A DNA stretch of 64,000 nt from Granulicella tundricola MP5ACTX9 (GCF_000178975.2 NC_015064.1:3596001-3660000), one strand, 5' to 3'; counted from the first letter of the stretch, positions 34,989 to 43,961 are shown. Notes: generated by a model from the sequence alone, not told the origin. Program-made: numbers and translations.

Positions 34989-35362
34989 ATGGCTGATGGC
35001 AATGATGTTGTGACAGACCTTCTGGTTCGCAATTTGCTTGAGATCTTAAACGAGAAGGACGGCGCGATTCGTCGGGCTCTCCTCGTTGAGTTGTGGTCAG
35101 AGGATGCCATCTTTATCGATCCCGAGGCGGCACATCAGGGAACGGAGAAGATCGATAAAGCGATTGCGTGGCTCGCCCAGTGCTTTCCGGGATCACCTTC
35201 TCCGTGGCTGGTCCCGTACGTTCACAACATGGCGTAGCTTGCCTTCCTTGGGCTTTTGCGCCCAAGGAGATGCCAACACGCATCACCGGAATCGACATCG
35301 GAGTAGCTAAACAAGGAAAGCTGGCCGCGCTCTTCACTTTCATCGATGCAAAGAGCGCATAG
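34989..35362 (+). pseudogene. SnoaL-like protein, frameshifted
   Basis: The first frame (ATG 34989, GAGGAG upstream) codes for LVRNLLEILNEKD, ELWSEDAIFIDPEA and CFPG, then goes out of family. The family pattern resumes in another frame from about 35190 (FSVAGPVRSQHGVACLPW and KLAALFTFID), ending at 35362. Joining the two by restoring one base gives a complete SnoaL-type NTF2 domain of about 124 aa. The break lies near 35185-35195, in a CCGGGATC context. It is probably non-functional. Confidence 0.75.
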
Positions 35363-35418
35363 CGTTTGAGGCTTAGGGCAGCATTGCCCCTCCAATGGCG
35401 GGGGCAACGCTGCCAGGC

Positions 35419-36162
35419 TTAGATCATGTAGCCGCCTGCAACCTCGATAGACTGACCATTAATCCAACGATTTTCATCTGCTAGCAGACTGGCGATGACG
35501 CTGCCAACATCCTGCGGCTCCCCAACTCGTCCCAGAGCGGTTTGTCCAGCAAGCATCGCCTCAAACTCATCGTTCAAACCACCACCCAAATCGGTTCGAA
35601 TGGCCCCCGGAGAGACTGCATTCGCGCGAATCCTGCGCGCACCTAACTCCTTTGCCATGTAGCGAGTCAGGACCTCAAGACCTCCCTTGAAACTCGCATA
35701 TGGTGCCACTCCAGCCGTTGCAACGCGCGTGGTCGCGCTCGTCACGTTCACGATGTCTCCGTTGTCCGCCATGAGTGGCAGGAGCGACTGAGTGAGAAAG
35801 AACGGGCCTTTGAGGTGGACATTGAACAATCCCATGAAGTCCGCCTCTGTCACCGCTTCGATAGGCTTGAACGCCCCATAGCCAGCATTGTTGACTAGGC
35901 AATCGAAGTCGTCTCGCTGCCACTTCGACTGCAAGGCGACACGAACTGAATCACGAAACGAGCCAAACGTGGAACTTTCGGCGACATCTAGCTTTAGAGC
36001 CAGGGCAGTTCCCTCGGCCTTGGTGATCTTTTCGATGACGGATTCAGCGGCTGCCTGGTTCTCGTTGTAGGTCAGGATGACTCCCAAACCTCGCTTAGCG
36101 CACTCGATTGCTGTTGCCGCTCCGATGCCACGACTTCCGCCGGTGATGATGACGATTCTCAT
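35419..36162 (-). CDS. Short-chain dehydrogenase/reductase
   Basis: This 247-aa FabG-like SDR has TGGSRGIGAATAIECAKR, VNNAGYGAF, catalytic Ser in NVTSATTRVA, YASFKGGLEVL and C-terminal INGQSIEVAGGYMI. ATG 36162 starts directly at the Rossmann strand (MRIVIITGG), so the longer frame to 36222 is not needed. It is divergent from the AraC-family gene at 36276, the usual layout for a regulator and its target. It faces the AraC-led redox run convergently. Confidence 0.88.
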   Translation of the reverse strand: MRIVIITGGSRGIGAATAIECAKRGLGVILTYNENQAAAESVIEKITKAEGTALALKLDVAESSTFGSFRDSVRVALQSKWQRDDFDCLVNNAGYGAFKPIEAVTEADFMGLFNVHLKGPFFLTQSLLPLMADNGDIVNVTSATTRVATAGVAPYASFKGGLEVLTRYMAKELGARRIRANAVSPGAIRTDLGGGLNDEFEAMLAGQTALGRVGEPQDVGSVIASLLADENRWINGQSIEVAGGYMI

Positions 36163-36275
36163 TTTGTTGTCTTCGCTTCCTCTTACGGAAGTTAGCCGCC
36201 AGGACCACTTCGGTGCTCGCACAATCCTCCCTAAGACCTGCCTAATCCTGCTTTGTTGAGGAATCTCGGTGCGCG

Positions 36276-37184
36276 ATGCGAGAAGATGGATTTATGGAGA
36301 TGCAGCTCAACGAACTGCGAAGGCTGGCTGCCCGAGCCGAGAACCGTCGAACGGAAACGGGGATTCCGCGCATTGCAATGGTTAAAGGCGCGGTTCCAGA
36401 ACATCGTCTTGCCACCGTCTACGAACCGATGATCAACCTCATTGTTGCAGGGAATAAGACGATGACAGTCGGAGACCGAAGCTTCCGATATGACCCGGCC
36501 ACATACTTTGTAATGTCTGTCGATCTGCCTGCGGTGGGGGCGGTTGAACCCTCCGCAGATGGCGAGCCCTATCTTGCCGTAAGTCTCACGCTTGAACCCG
36601 TTCGTCTCGCTCAATTGCTCGGCGATCTGCCTAAAACTGCAACGGAAGGGCGCTGCAGTTCCGGCTTCTCCGTGGCTCCCGTGACACCGGAGCTCCTGGA
36701 TGCATGGTTGCGGATGCTCCGTCTCCTCGACCAGCCGACCGAGATTGCTGCGTTAGCCCCGGCGTACGAGAGAGAGATTCTCTTCCGCGTCTTACAGGGG
36801 CCGCTGGGCTGGATGCTTCGGGAAATTGCGGCGCCCGAGTCTACGGTCTCAAGGATCGGTCTAGCCATTCAGTGGATCAGAGAGAATTTCGCTCTGCCAC
36901 TCCGCGTGAAACCCCTTGCCGATATGGCCGCGCTGAGTGCATCCGCGTTCCATCGTCATTTCAAGACAGTAACGGCGCTAAGTCCACTCCAATATCAAAA
37001 GCGCGTTCGGCTGTTGCACGCTCGGACTATGTTGATTGCCGGTGAAGGGAATGTGACTTCTACAGCATTCGCTGTCGGCTATGAGAGCGCAACGCAATTC
37101 AGCCGCGAGTATGCGCGTCTATTCGGTAGCTCTCCTTCGAGGGACGCCATTGACATCGCCAATAAGGTGCGGGGACATGCCTGA
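36276..37184 (+). CDS. AraC-family transcriptional regulator (AraC_N type)
   Basis: This 302-aa regulator has an N-terminal cupin-like AraC_N domain (VYEPMINLIVAGNKTMTVGD, YFVMSVDLPAVG). A C-terminal HTH pair follows (LRVKPLADMAALSASAFHRHF and VTSTAFAVGYESATQFSREY). The family often controls a divergent oxidoreductase gene, here the SDR at 35419-36162. The start could be 36276 or the ATG at 36294; no strong ribosome-binding site separates them. Confidence 0.9.
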   Translation: MREDGFMEMQLNELRRLAARAENRRTETGIPRIAMVKGAVPEHRLATVYEPMINLIVAGNKTMTVGDRSFRYDPATYFVMSVDLPAVGAVEPSADGEPYLAVSLTLEPVRLAQLLGDLPKTATEGRCSSGFSVAPVTPELLDAWLRMLRLLDQPTEIAALAPAYEREILFRVLQGPLGWMLREIAAPESTVSRIGLAIQWIRENFALPLRVKPLADMAALSASAFHRHFKTVTALSPLQYQKRVRLLHARTMLIAGEGNVTSTAFAVGYESATQFSREYARLFGSSPSRDAIDIANKVRGHA

Positions 37185-37214
37185 CCTCGTCACCAGAAAG
37201 GAGACATCCCCGTC

Positions 37215-38678
37215 ATGCCAGTAAAGCTACCCAACAACAAGACGTTGAAGAAGGCGATCGAGACGAAAGCCTTCCGAAAATCGCTGCAGTTCCTTAAAGG
37301 CAAGTCCGCCGCGTTGGCTCCATACCGGTCGCTGGAGGATCTGTTCTTCGAGATTGAAGACCATAACCCTCCCTCTCTTGCCGGAGTGGAGAAACATCTT
37401 CAGGAAGTCTGCTGGCGGTTTCGCAAGACGCTTTATGCACACTCGGTTTTCATCGGGGGCTCAGTACTCGACCAAATCTTTTACGACAGGATTCGAGACC
37501 CTCAAGTTGTCGACCCGGTTTTATCGGCCCTTACCCTCATTCGCACTGTCGGGATTCACAAGCCAGGACTGATCCTCTACCCGCTGCACTCATTCAGTCT
37601 CTTGGGGATCGCCCTCTTGGAGCGGTTTACATCTGCGCGTCTTGAGTTCTTTGTCACCGAAGCAGAAGTCTGCGCGAGAGCGCAAACGAATTCTCTCGGA
37701 GGCACGATTGAGTTTCTTGAGCGGGCCGCCGAGAGCTTCGGAATCAAACGGGCTATTCCCGTCGAATCGATGGAGCACTATGAGCGAAGCCGGCCGACGA
37801 AGTGGCTGACGCGGAATACACTTTTGGCGGTAAAGGCTCACGTTTTTTCGAATGACTACTACGAGAACCACCGATTTATCATTCTGCAACTGGAGAGGGC
37901 AAGTTCGCTTTTGTTCTGTTTGGCTTCCCTTCAGGGGGGCTTTCCAGTCCTGAAAGCTGACACGCTCTTTTCTTCCACCAGAAACAACAACTGGGAGACT
38001 CAGGACATTTTTCATTTCCTGCTCTTCGAGCCGAAGGCCGGCAGCGCAAAGAAACTTGAGAGCCGCTGCATCCCCATGAACGCTCGGACTATCGAACTCG
38101 CCGAGCTATGCAGCGTGAATGTTGGAATTAACCTCAAGGCGTGGGTTCACAGAAGACCGCTCATGGAGCGGGTTTGCAAGGCCCTCAACGCTATTGAAGC
38201 GGGCTACCGGCAATCGAACGTGCTTTCTTCTGTGGAAACAGTGATGCACAGGGTCTTCAAGAAGATCATGCAGTCCTTACGTTATTTCCGCAGGTCTTTC
38301 CGATACACAAGTGGTGACGACGACATAGTGATGTTGGCAGTTGCATTGGAGAGCCTACTCACGGATAGCTACGCTCCGGGCGGTGGCGAGCGTCTCAAGC
38401 GAAGGGCTGGTCTGCTCTTGAAGGGTCACCCACGCAGGGCCATATGCGTTGAAGAGATTGGCAAGGTCTATTACGCGCGTAACCAGGTGGTTCATACAGC
38501 AGAGCGGGAACAGGATGTTGATGTGTCGATCGGTAGAGAGGCTTATACGCTATGCCTCTTGCGTCTCGTAGACCGTCTGCCCTCTCTGCCGCAGGTGGCA
38601 GGTAACCCAATTCAGCAGATCATCGGTGATACGCACGCCGACCCTCCTGCTTTGCCGATGAGCAGTTCCTCCGGGTAG
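37215..38678 (+). CDS. HEPN-like (Apea-type) protein with R-x4-H motif
   Basis: This 487-aa protein has no assigned name. Residues 1-370 are unrecognised, mixed alpha/beta without clear membrane segments. The C-terminal part (about 375-455) resembles an Apea-like HEPN domain: VMLAVALESLLTD, then RLKRRAGLLLKGHPR, then YYARNQVVHTAE. In the last block R-N-Q-V-V-H gives the R-x4-H motif of HEPN ribonucleases. HEPN proteins act in toxin-antitoxin, abortive-infection and CRISPR-linked RNA cleavage. No antitoxin gene is adjacent. It is 30 bp behind the AraC gene, has GGAG about 12 nt upstream of the ATG and ends before a strong terminator, at the border of the conjugative backbone. Confidence 0.55.
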   Translation: MPVKLPNNKTLKKAIETKAFRKSLQFLKGKSAALAPYRSLEDLFFEIEDHNPPSLAGVEKHLQEVCWRFRKTLYAHSVFIGGSVLDQIFYDRIRDPQVVDPVLSALTLIRTVGIHKPGLILYPLHSFSLLGIALLERFTSARLEFFVTEAEVCARAQTNSLGGTIEFLERAAESFGIKRAIPVESMEHYERSRPTKWLTRNTLLAVKAHVFSNDYYENHRFIILQLERASSLLFCLASLQGGFPVLKADTLFSSTRNNNWETQDIFHFLLFEPKAGSAKKLESRCIPMNARTIELAELCSVNVGINLKAWVHRRPLMERVCKALNAIEAGYRQSNVLSSVETVMHRVFKKIMQSLRYFRRSFRYTSGDDDIVMLAVALESLLTDSYAPGGGERLKRRAGLLLKGHPRRAICVEEIGKVYYARNQVVHTAEREQDVDVSIGREAYTLCLLRLVDRLPSLPQVAGNPIQQIIGDTHADPPALPMSSSSG

Positions 38679-38767
38679 TAGAGATCAAGGGGAAGGTGCA
38701 GGAGGAGGAACTCGACTCCTGCCGCGCAGCCGGCGAGCGAGGGCCGGAGACAGAGCGGGATGAGGGT

Positions 38768-38806
38768 GCAGGGAGAAACCAAAGCGGGTTCTCCCTGCCG
38801 CTTTTT
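38768..38806 (+). terminator. Rho-independent terminator after the HEPN-like gene
   Basis: The stem GCAGGGAGAA-(A)CC / GG-TTCTCCCTGC is followed by CG and T5 on the plus strand, 90 bp past the stop codon. It is a convincing terminator that isolates the HEPN-like gene from the opposing ParB gene. Confidence 0.85.
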
Positions 38807-38824
38807 ACAAAGACGAGAGAACGA

Positions 38825-38842
38825 CCCCGGACGAATCCGGGG
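38825..38842 (-). terminator. Short GC-rich hairpin after ParB
   Basis: CCCCGGA-CGAA-TCCGGGG lies 18 bp past the stop of the minus-strand ParB gene. The stem is very stable, but no T-run follows directly. It probably marks the transcript end of the ParB-DUF6908-ArdC operon. Confidence 0.55.
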
Positions 38843-38859
38843 CCGGAGTTGAGCAATCG

Positions 38860-40539
38860 TTACGCTGCTTTCTTGGCGGAATCGGTGTTCTTCGACGCAG
38901 CTTTGACGGCAACGGGCTTGGCTTTCTTGGCCGGGGCTCTGTTCGGCTTGACGGCCTTCGGCTTCTTCGGAGCGAAGACGTTCTCGGCTTCGGTGAGGAA
39001 GTCGAGTTCGTTCTCGCGGGGAATGCCGACGTGTTCGGTAAGGACGATGCGCAGGGCGAAGCCGTTTAGCTTGCCGTCGGCTGTGTTGGAAAGAGCATGC
39101 AACACGATCTGGTCTTTCGAACGCTCCTCGTTCTCTTCGCCGCTGAAGTGCGACGCAACCTCTTCGAGAAACTCATAGGGGTTGATGTTGACGAGCAGAC
39201 GAAGGAACATTCGCTGCTGTTCGGGGCTGAAGGTTGCTGGTGCCTCTTCGACGATGCGTTCGAAGGTCGCGAGACGTGCCTTGCGCAGTTTTTCGCGGCG
39301 GGCTTGGTCGGCCTCGTATTGCTTTTGCTGGCGTTCAAACTCGGCCTTGCGCTCTTCCTCCTTCCGCCCCTGCTCGGCGTGGTATTCCGCCATCTGGCGT
39401 TCATGCTCGGCCTTCCGTTGCGCAGCCTCTTCCTCCGTCTCTTCTTCGGGCGCTTCGGCCATGACGGGCGGCGGTTCCACGTCTTCGTCGGCGTGGTGTG
39501 CGTGGTTGGTATGTACTGCGCATTCGTCCTCAAGGCAGACAGTGACCGTTCTGCCTACGTTCTTCCCGAACACGATGATGGCGGCCTTCGCGTTCGGGCA
39601 TGGCGGCTCAGCATCGGGGTTATCCGGTTCCGCAAGTTCGCGGTACTGGTTCTTGTTGAGGGTGCCTGAGCGCTGCTCCTTGGGGGAACGCCACGCGGTT
39701 TCGATTTGCACTAACTCCGGACGGGTGGCAACCTCGCGGTCGATGTGCGCCGTCACCTTGGCTTGAAAGCACGCCCCGTCCAGGCACTGGTCACCCTGCA
39801 CGCCGGCAAACAGGCTGGTATTGAATCCGCTGCGGCGTGGGCAGGTGACGCAAGCCCCGGCCTCGGGTTTGAGGGTCGGGTCTTCGCGGTCGAACGGTGC
39901 GTCGGCAAGGTTCAGATAGAGGTTGTTCTGAATCCATGCGCTCAGGTGCTTCGCCGGGAGCAAGTGCGCTTCCTTGTCCTGCCAGTCCTTGCGCCAGCAG
40001 TTCTCGAACGCATCGGCCTGATGCTCCTGCGGCAGTCGAGCAATAAGGTTGGCGTGGCTGGCGGTGATGCGCTCTTGCACAAACGCCTCGGCCACCTTGG
40101 GGATGAGTTGCAGTAGGCTGAGCCGTGCGTAGATGTGGCTTGCACTCTTGCCGGACTTCTCGACAAGAGCGGCCACGTCGTAGCCGGGAACGTCGAGCAA
40201 GCGCTGGAATCCCTGCGCCTCCTCATATGGGTGAACATCCACGCGCTGCGAGTTTTCGACCAACTGCCATTCGATCGCTTCGGCGTCGTTCAGTTCCTTG
40301 ATGTGTGCAGGAACGGAGAACTCCTCGGCTAAGAGTGAGGCACGGTATCGCCTTGCCCCTGCGACCACTTCAAACCCGTTGTCCTTGGGTCTGACGACAA
40401 TGGGTTGAATCAGGCCATGGTGCTTGATGGAGGCGGCAAGTTCCTCCAACTTGGTCTGGTCGAAGGTCTGGCGTGGATTGGTCTTGGACTCGAAAAGCTG
40501 GTCGATGGCGATGTACTGGAACGGGCTGCTGTCTTGCAT
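38860..40539 (-). CDS. ParB/RepB/Spo0J-family protein, large form
   Basis: This 559-aa protein starts at ATG 40539 with AGGAG 9-10 nt upstream (longer frame rejected). The N-terminal ParB/sulfiredoxin-like domain has IDQLFESKTNPRQTFD, HGLIQPIVVRP and the CTP-site GARRYRA, followed by a HTH (VAALVEKSGKSASHIYARL). A Cys-containing middle (ACVTCPRRSG, CLDGACF) suggests zinc binding. A long Glu/Lys/Arg-rich coiled coil and a Lys/Ala-rich tail follow. Ordinary ParB is about 300 aa. No ParA is present nearby, so a role in transfer or gene control is as likely as partition. Confidence 0.85.
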   Translation of the reverse strand: MQDSSPFQYIAIDQLFESKTNPRQTFDQTKLEELAASIKHHGLIQPIVVRPKDNGFEVVAGARRYRASLLAEEFSVPAHIKELNDAEAIEWQLVENSQRVDVHPYEEAQGFQRLLDVPGYDVAALVEKSGKSASHIYARLSLLQLIPKVAEAFVQERITASHANLIARLPQEHQADAFENCWRKDWQDKEAHLLPAKHLSAWIQNNLYLNLADAPFDREDPTLKPEAGACVTCPRRSGFNTSLFAGVQGDQCLDGACFQAKVTAHIDREVATRPELVQIETAWRSPKEQRSGTLNKNQYRELAEPDNPDAEPPCPNAKAAIIVFGKNVGRTVTVCLEDECAVHTNHAHHADEDVEPPPVMAEAPEEETEEEAAQRKAEHERQMAEYHAEQGRKEEERKAEFERQQKQYEADQARREKLRKARLATFERIVEEAPATFSPEQQRMFLRLLVNINPYEFLEEVASHFSGEENEERSKDQIVLHALSNTADGKLNGFALRIVLTEHVGIPRENELDFLTEAENVFAPKKPKAVKPNRAPAKKAKPVAVKAASKNTDSAKKAA

Positions 40540-40625
40540 GGGAATGCTCTCCTTTGGGCTGTGGGGGTTGGGGTCGTGAAGCGTACACGCTGCCCTGTAT
40601 CCGCTCCGTAGGCGGGAAACTTGGG

Positions 40626-41033
40626 TTAGGTGCGCTGTCGCTCGAAGGCTTCTAGAAAGCGCTGTTCTCGAAGGTTCTTGTCCCACAGCTTGGCGAACTT
40701 CTGGTGTTGGTCGTGGAGTTCGGAGTTGTAGACATACATGCCGCACTGAATGAAACGGCTCCATTGCTCGACGGCAACGTAGTCATTGCGCCAGTAGTAA
40801 GGGTTCAGGTGCGCTCCCCCGGCGAGTCCAAGCTCGAAACACATCTCCGGGTAAAGCATGGCGTCGCCGTTCTGTTCTCCGTAGTGGCAGACAGAGATTG
40901 CGGGGAGTCCGCACGGCCCCGACTCGTCCCCGGCTTCGATTACCAGAGCCATAAAGGGCGGGTTCTCGATGTGAAGGTGGAGGCCGTGGTTCCAGCCTCC
41001 GGCGGTCTTGAGTATGCGGAGGATGGTGTCCAT
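40626..41033 (-). CDS. DUF6908 protein
   Basis: This 135-aa protein matches the DUF6908 pattern: MDTILRILKTAGGWN, FMALVIEAGD, ISVCHYGEQNGD and PYYWRNDYVAVEQ. It is soluble, with no catalytic motif I recognise. Its ATG shares TAATG with the ArdC stop, so the two are co-translated, and ParB follows 86 bp later. The family travels with ArdC and ParB-like genes on mobile elements. It is probably an establishment or anti-defence accessory, but function is unknown. Confidence 0.7.
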   Translation of the reverse strand: MDTILRILKTAGGWNHGLHLHIENPPFMALVIEAGDESGPCGLPAISVCHYGEQNGDAMLYPEMCFELGLAGGAHLNPYYWRNDYVAVEQWSRFIQCGMYVYNSELHDQHQKFAKLWDKNLREQRFLEAFERQRT

Positions 41034-41929
41034 TACGCAGCCTCCTGCAATTCCGGGTCTTCCTCCTGTTGCTGCGGTGTCTCCTCGCTGGCAACGGCTG
41101 GCTCCAAGCCTCCGAGGATGACGCTGGCGGTCTGCTGGATGACTTCCAAGCTCTCGGCCAACAGCGAGGCGTTGCCGTGGTAGAGCTGGATATAGTCAGC
41201 GGAGGCGGTTCCGTTGACCAGTCCAACGGCTTTGCCGACGACAAAGGCCACGGCTTCGGCCTCCGTCTCTCGCGCCGTCTTGGTGGTGGCGGTGCGGCGT
41301 TCGGCCTTGTGCAACATTTCGTGCGCGGTTTCGTGAACCAGCGTCGAGAATTCTTCGGCCTTAGTTTGCCCGGGAAGGATGGCGATGCGTCCGCCGTAGC
41401 TCATGCCGAGCGCGGGGGCAATCTTCGGGTTGTAAACCAACTGAATGCCCTGGCCTTTGATAAAGGCGGCAAGGCGCTCAATGTTCTCGCCGGGGTCGCC
41501 GGAAACCTCGTGCATGGATGGGAGGTCGACGCCGTTGGTCTGCGAGATATCGAAGACGTAGGCGTTCCGGAAATCCACCAATACACGCTCGTTCTGCTTG
41601 GTGATGTCCTTCTCCGCTTCCACGGCCTTCTTGCGGCGAACGCCGACGATGGGGGCAAGAATGCGAATGCCCTTGGCTCCTGCGTTGACGCTGCGGCCAA
41701 GGTTCTTCCATGCCCAAAATCCGGCCACGCGGGTGGCGGTGGGCATCTGCCGCGCGATCTCCAGCACATTCCCAAAGCTGTAGTTATGGAAACGGCTCAT
41801 GGCGGTGAGGTAGTCGGTAAGGGCTTCGGAGTGTCCTGCCTCCAACTGCTCAATTAAGAGCTTGACGTTGGCGGCGATGAGTTCCTGTTTGGTGGTGGGC
41901 TTCTTGCTGTCGATGGCGTTGGCGGTCAT
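41033..41929 (-). CDS. ArdC-like antirestriction protein with metallopeptidase domain
   Basis: This 298-aa protein combines the ArdC N-terminal ssDNA-binding domain (LLIEQLEAGHSEALTDYLTA, FHNYSFGNVLEIARQMP, GFWAWKNLGRSVNAGAKG) with an M78-like zincin domain. The latter has HETAHEMLH near residue 198 and a distal Glu in ARETEAEAVAF. ArdC on pSA (IncW) protects incoming single-stranded DNA from restriction during conjugation. ATG 41929 follows AGGAGA by 7 nt. It is the first gene of the ArdC-DUF6908-ParB operon. Confidence 0.87.
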   Translation of the reverse strand: MTANAIDSKKPTTKQELIAANVKLLIEQLEAGHSEALTDYLTAMSRFHNYSFGNVLEIARQMPTATRVAGFWAWKNLGRSVNAGAKGIRILAPIVGVRRKKAVEAEKDITKQNERVLVDFRNAYVFDISQTNGVDLPSMHEVSGDPGENIERLAAFIKGQGIQLVYNPKIAPALGMSYGGRIAILPGQTKAEEFSTLVHETAHEMLHKAERRTATTKTARETEAEAVAFVVGKAVGLVNGTASADYIQLYHGNASLLAESLEVIQQTASVILGGLEPAVASEETPQQQEEDPELQEAA

Positions 41930-41980
41930 GGTGTCTCTCCTTTGCGGTTGCTGTTGCCGTTGCACGTCCGCGTTGAATCG

Positions 41981-41996
41981 CGGCATGTACATGCCG
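41981..41996. promoter_or_regulatory. 16-bp perfect palindrome upstream of ardC
   Basis: CGGCATGT-ACATGCCG lies 52 bp before the ArdC start codon. It is a likely operator for the operon. It is not the parS consensus of chromosomal ParB, though the large ParB here could bind a different site. Confidence 0.5.
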
Positions 41997-42626
41997 AACG
42001 CCACCTGGCGAAGGCGGGGGTAGCAAGGTGCAAGGGGAGGGGTCTCTCCCATCCTTGGAACGGAGGCGAAGCTGGAGTGGAAAGGACGAGCGCAGCGAAG
42101 GTCTGCACAAGCGCAGCGCGGAAGACTGGGGAAACCCCTTGCGCCGCGCGATCGGGGCAGAGCCCCTTAGCGAGGTTTGGCTTCCTTATTCGTGCGCGTC
42201 AGCGTACAAGACCTATGAGGGTGGGTGTTGCGGGCGGGAACGGCCCGCTGAGGTGGGTGGTGGAAGACGCTCAGCGGCTGGAGACAGGGAGGAGCGAAGC
42301 GCCTCCCTCCTTCCACGCAAAGCTTGTGGCCTGCTCTATTCCAAAGAACCGAAACTGGACAGCCATGAAGCGATGGGGCACGTCTACGAGGTGCGCAATT
42401 TCTCTTGCGTCATGTTTTTGCTCGCCTATGGGGCTCTACAGTCTCTGCGTTCACGCCTCACAAAGTGAGACTTCGCGAATCGGTCTCGGCATCAGTACAG
42501 AGCTTTATGGTTTCCGACGGACGAGAAACGGGTACAAGATTTTGGGAATGGGCCTAATCGTAAGGCTAGCTTTCGGTGACGAGTTTCGTGGTCGATCCGG
42601 TCGGAGTTCGAGCGCATCTGACATCT
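41997..42626. other. Intergenic region between ArdC operon and cargo
   Basis: The part nearest ArdC (to about 42310) is GC-rich with several short inverted repeats, such as CGGGC...GCCCG near 42230 and GGGAGG...CCTCCC near 42287. The part after 42340 has a different, less GC-rich texture, so the backbone/cargo joint is probably near 42310-42350. No gene is supported. The structured part might contain a replication or regulatory site. Confidence 0.4.
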
Positions 42627-43961
42627 ATGTTCAAGAGTGAAATTCAATCGCGGAGGTCGACGAACTCACCACGTCAGATCTTATTCGCGAGCTTAATCGG
42701 TAGTACGATCGAGTTCTTTGATTTCTACATTTATGGCACGGCATCCGTGCTCGTGTTTCCCAAGCTATTCTTTCCGGCAAACGACCCAGCTTCATCCATG
42801 CTAGCTTCGCTCGCTACGTTCGCGATTGCGTTCTTGGCCCGGCCTCTTGGCGCAGCCATTTTTGGGCACTTTGGCGATCGCTTTGGCCGCAAGACAACGT
42901 TGGTCGTTGCGCTCTCCACAATGGGAATCTCCACCGTCGCCATTGGTGCGTTGCCGACCTATCGCTCGATTGGCTTTCTGGCGTCACTCCTCCTTGCGCT
43001 ATGCCGTTTTGGACAAGGGCTCGGCCTGGGTGGCGAGTGGGGTGGTGCCGTGCTGTTGGCGATTGAGAACGCGCCGGCCAAGAAGCGCGCCTGGTACGGC
43101 ATGTTTCCCCAACTCGGCGCGCCGATGGGCTTCTTGCTCTCGGGTGGAGTGTTTTTGCTGCTTTCGCGATGGCTCACGAATGATCAATTCTTTGGCTTCG
43201 GCTGGCGCCTTCCCTTCTTGGCCAGCGCAGTCTTGGTACTTCTCGGTCTCTATGTAAGGCTGACGATCGCCGAAACGCTAGTATTCCAGGAAGCTCTGGT
43301 GCAAAAGGAACCGGTACGGTTGCCGATTTCATCCTTGTTTCGCAGGCATGGGAAAGCTCTTCTAGCTGGAATCACCGTGTGTCTCGCCACGTTCGTTCTT
43401 TTCTACCTCATGACCATCTTCACTTTGTCCTGGGGAACAACGGCCCTCGGCTATAGCCGTAGTAAGTTCCTTCTGATGCAGTTGTTCGATGTCCTGTTCT
43501 TCGCGGCAGGCATACCGATTTCAGCGTTACTGGCAGAACACGGACGGCGTCGGGTAATGATGTGGGTTACGCTGCTCATCGGTGGTTTCGGATTCGTCAT
43601 GGCTCCGCTGTTTACTGCTGGTACCAGTGGAACCGTTGTGATGATGGGAATCGGGCTCTTTCTGATGGGTCTGACATGGGGTCCGCTTGGAACAGTGATC
43701 TCCGAAATCTTTCCAACGTCCCTGCGTTATACGGGTAGCTCTCTAGCTTTCAGCATTGCCGGTATCTTGGGAGCTTCACTTGCACCGTACAGCGCCACAT
43801 GGTTGGCCAAGTCGTATGGCCTCGGATACGTCGGCTATTATCTCTCGGTTTCGGCGGCGCTGACTTTTCTCGGACTGCTCGGGATTCGAGAAACCAAAGA
43901 CGACGATCTCGCAACTTCAAGTCAGAGCTTTCAGTCAGGTCAGAGCAGGGCTCATTTGTAA
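42627..43961 (+). CDS. MFS transporter, metabolite:H+ symporter type
   Basis: This 444-aa protein has 12 predicted membrane helices. It carries the MHS-subfamily features: IEFFDFYIYGTAS in helix 1, GHFGDRFGRKTTLV between helices 2 and 3, and GQGLGLGGEWGGAV in helix 4. Members import carboxylates, osmolytes or shikimate. The start is uncertain: ATG 42627 (MFKSEIQS) is preferred, GTG 42576 is possible. It is the first cargo gene past the backbone joint, 59 bp before an ABC ATPase gene. Confidence 0.85.
   Translation: MFKSEIQSRRSTNSPRQILFASLIGSTIEFFDFYIYGTASVLVFPKLFFPANDPASSMLASLATFAIAFLARPLGAAIFGHFGDRFGRKTTLVVALSTMGISTVAIGALPTYRSIGFLASLLLALCRFGQGLGLGGEWGGAVLLAIENAPAKKRAWYGMFPQLGAPMGFLLSGGVFLLLSRWLTNDQFFGFGWRLPFLASAVLVLLGLYVRLTIAETLVFQEALVQKEPVRLPISSLFRRHGKALLAGITVCLATFVLFYLMTIFTLSWGTTALGYSRSKFLLMQLFDVLFFAAGIPISALLAEHGRRRVMMWVTLLIGGFGFVMAPLFTAGTSGTVVMMGIGLFLMGLTWGPLGTVISEIFPTSLRYTGSSLAFSIAGILGASLAPYSATWLAKSYGLGYVGYYLSVSAALTFLGLLGIRETKDDDLATSSQSFQSGQSRAHL

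Noticed and set aside
39097..39669. Long plus-strand ORFs inside the ParB gene (also 39182-39766)
   Set aside because: Shadow frames of a strongly coding minus-strand gene, with Leu/Cys/Ser-rich composition and no family.
41981..41996. parS site for ParB
   Set aside because: The palindrome does not match the TGTTNCACGTGAAACA consensus; kept only as a possible operator.
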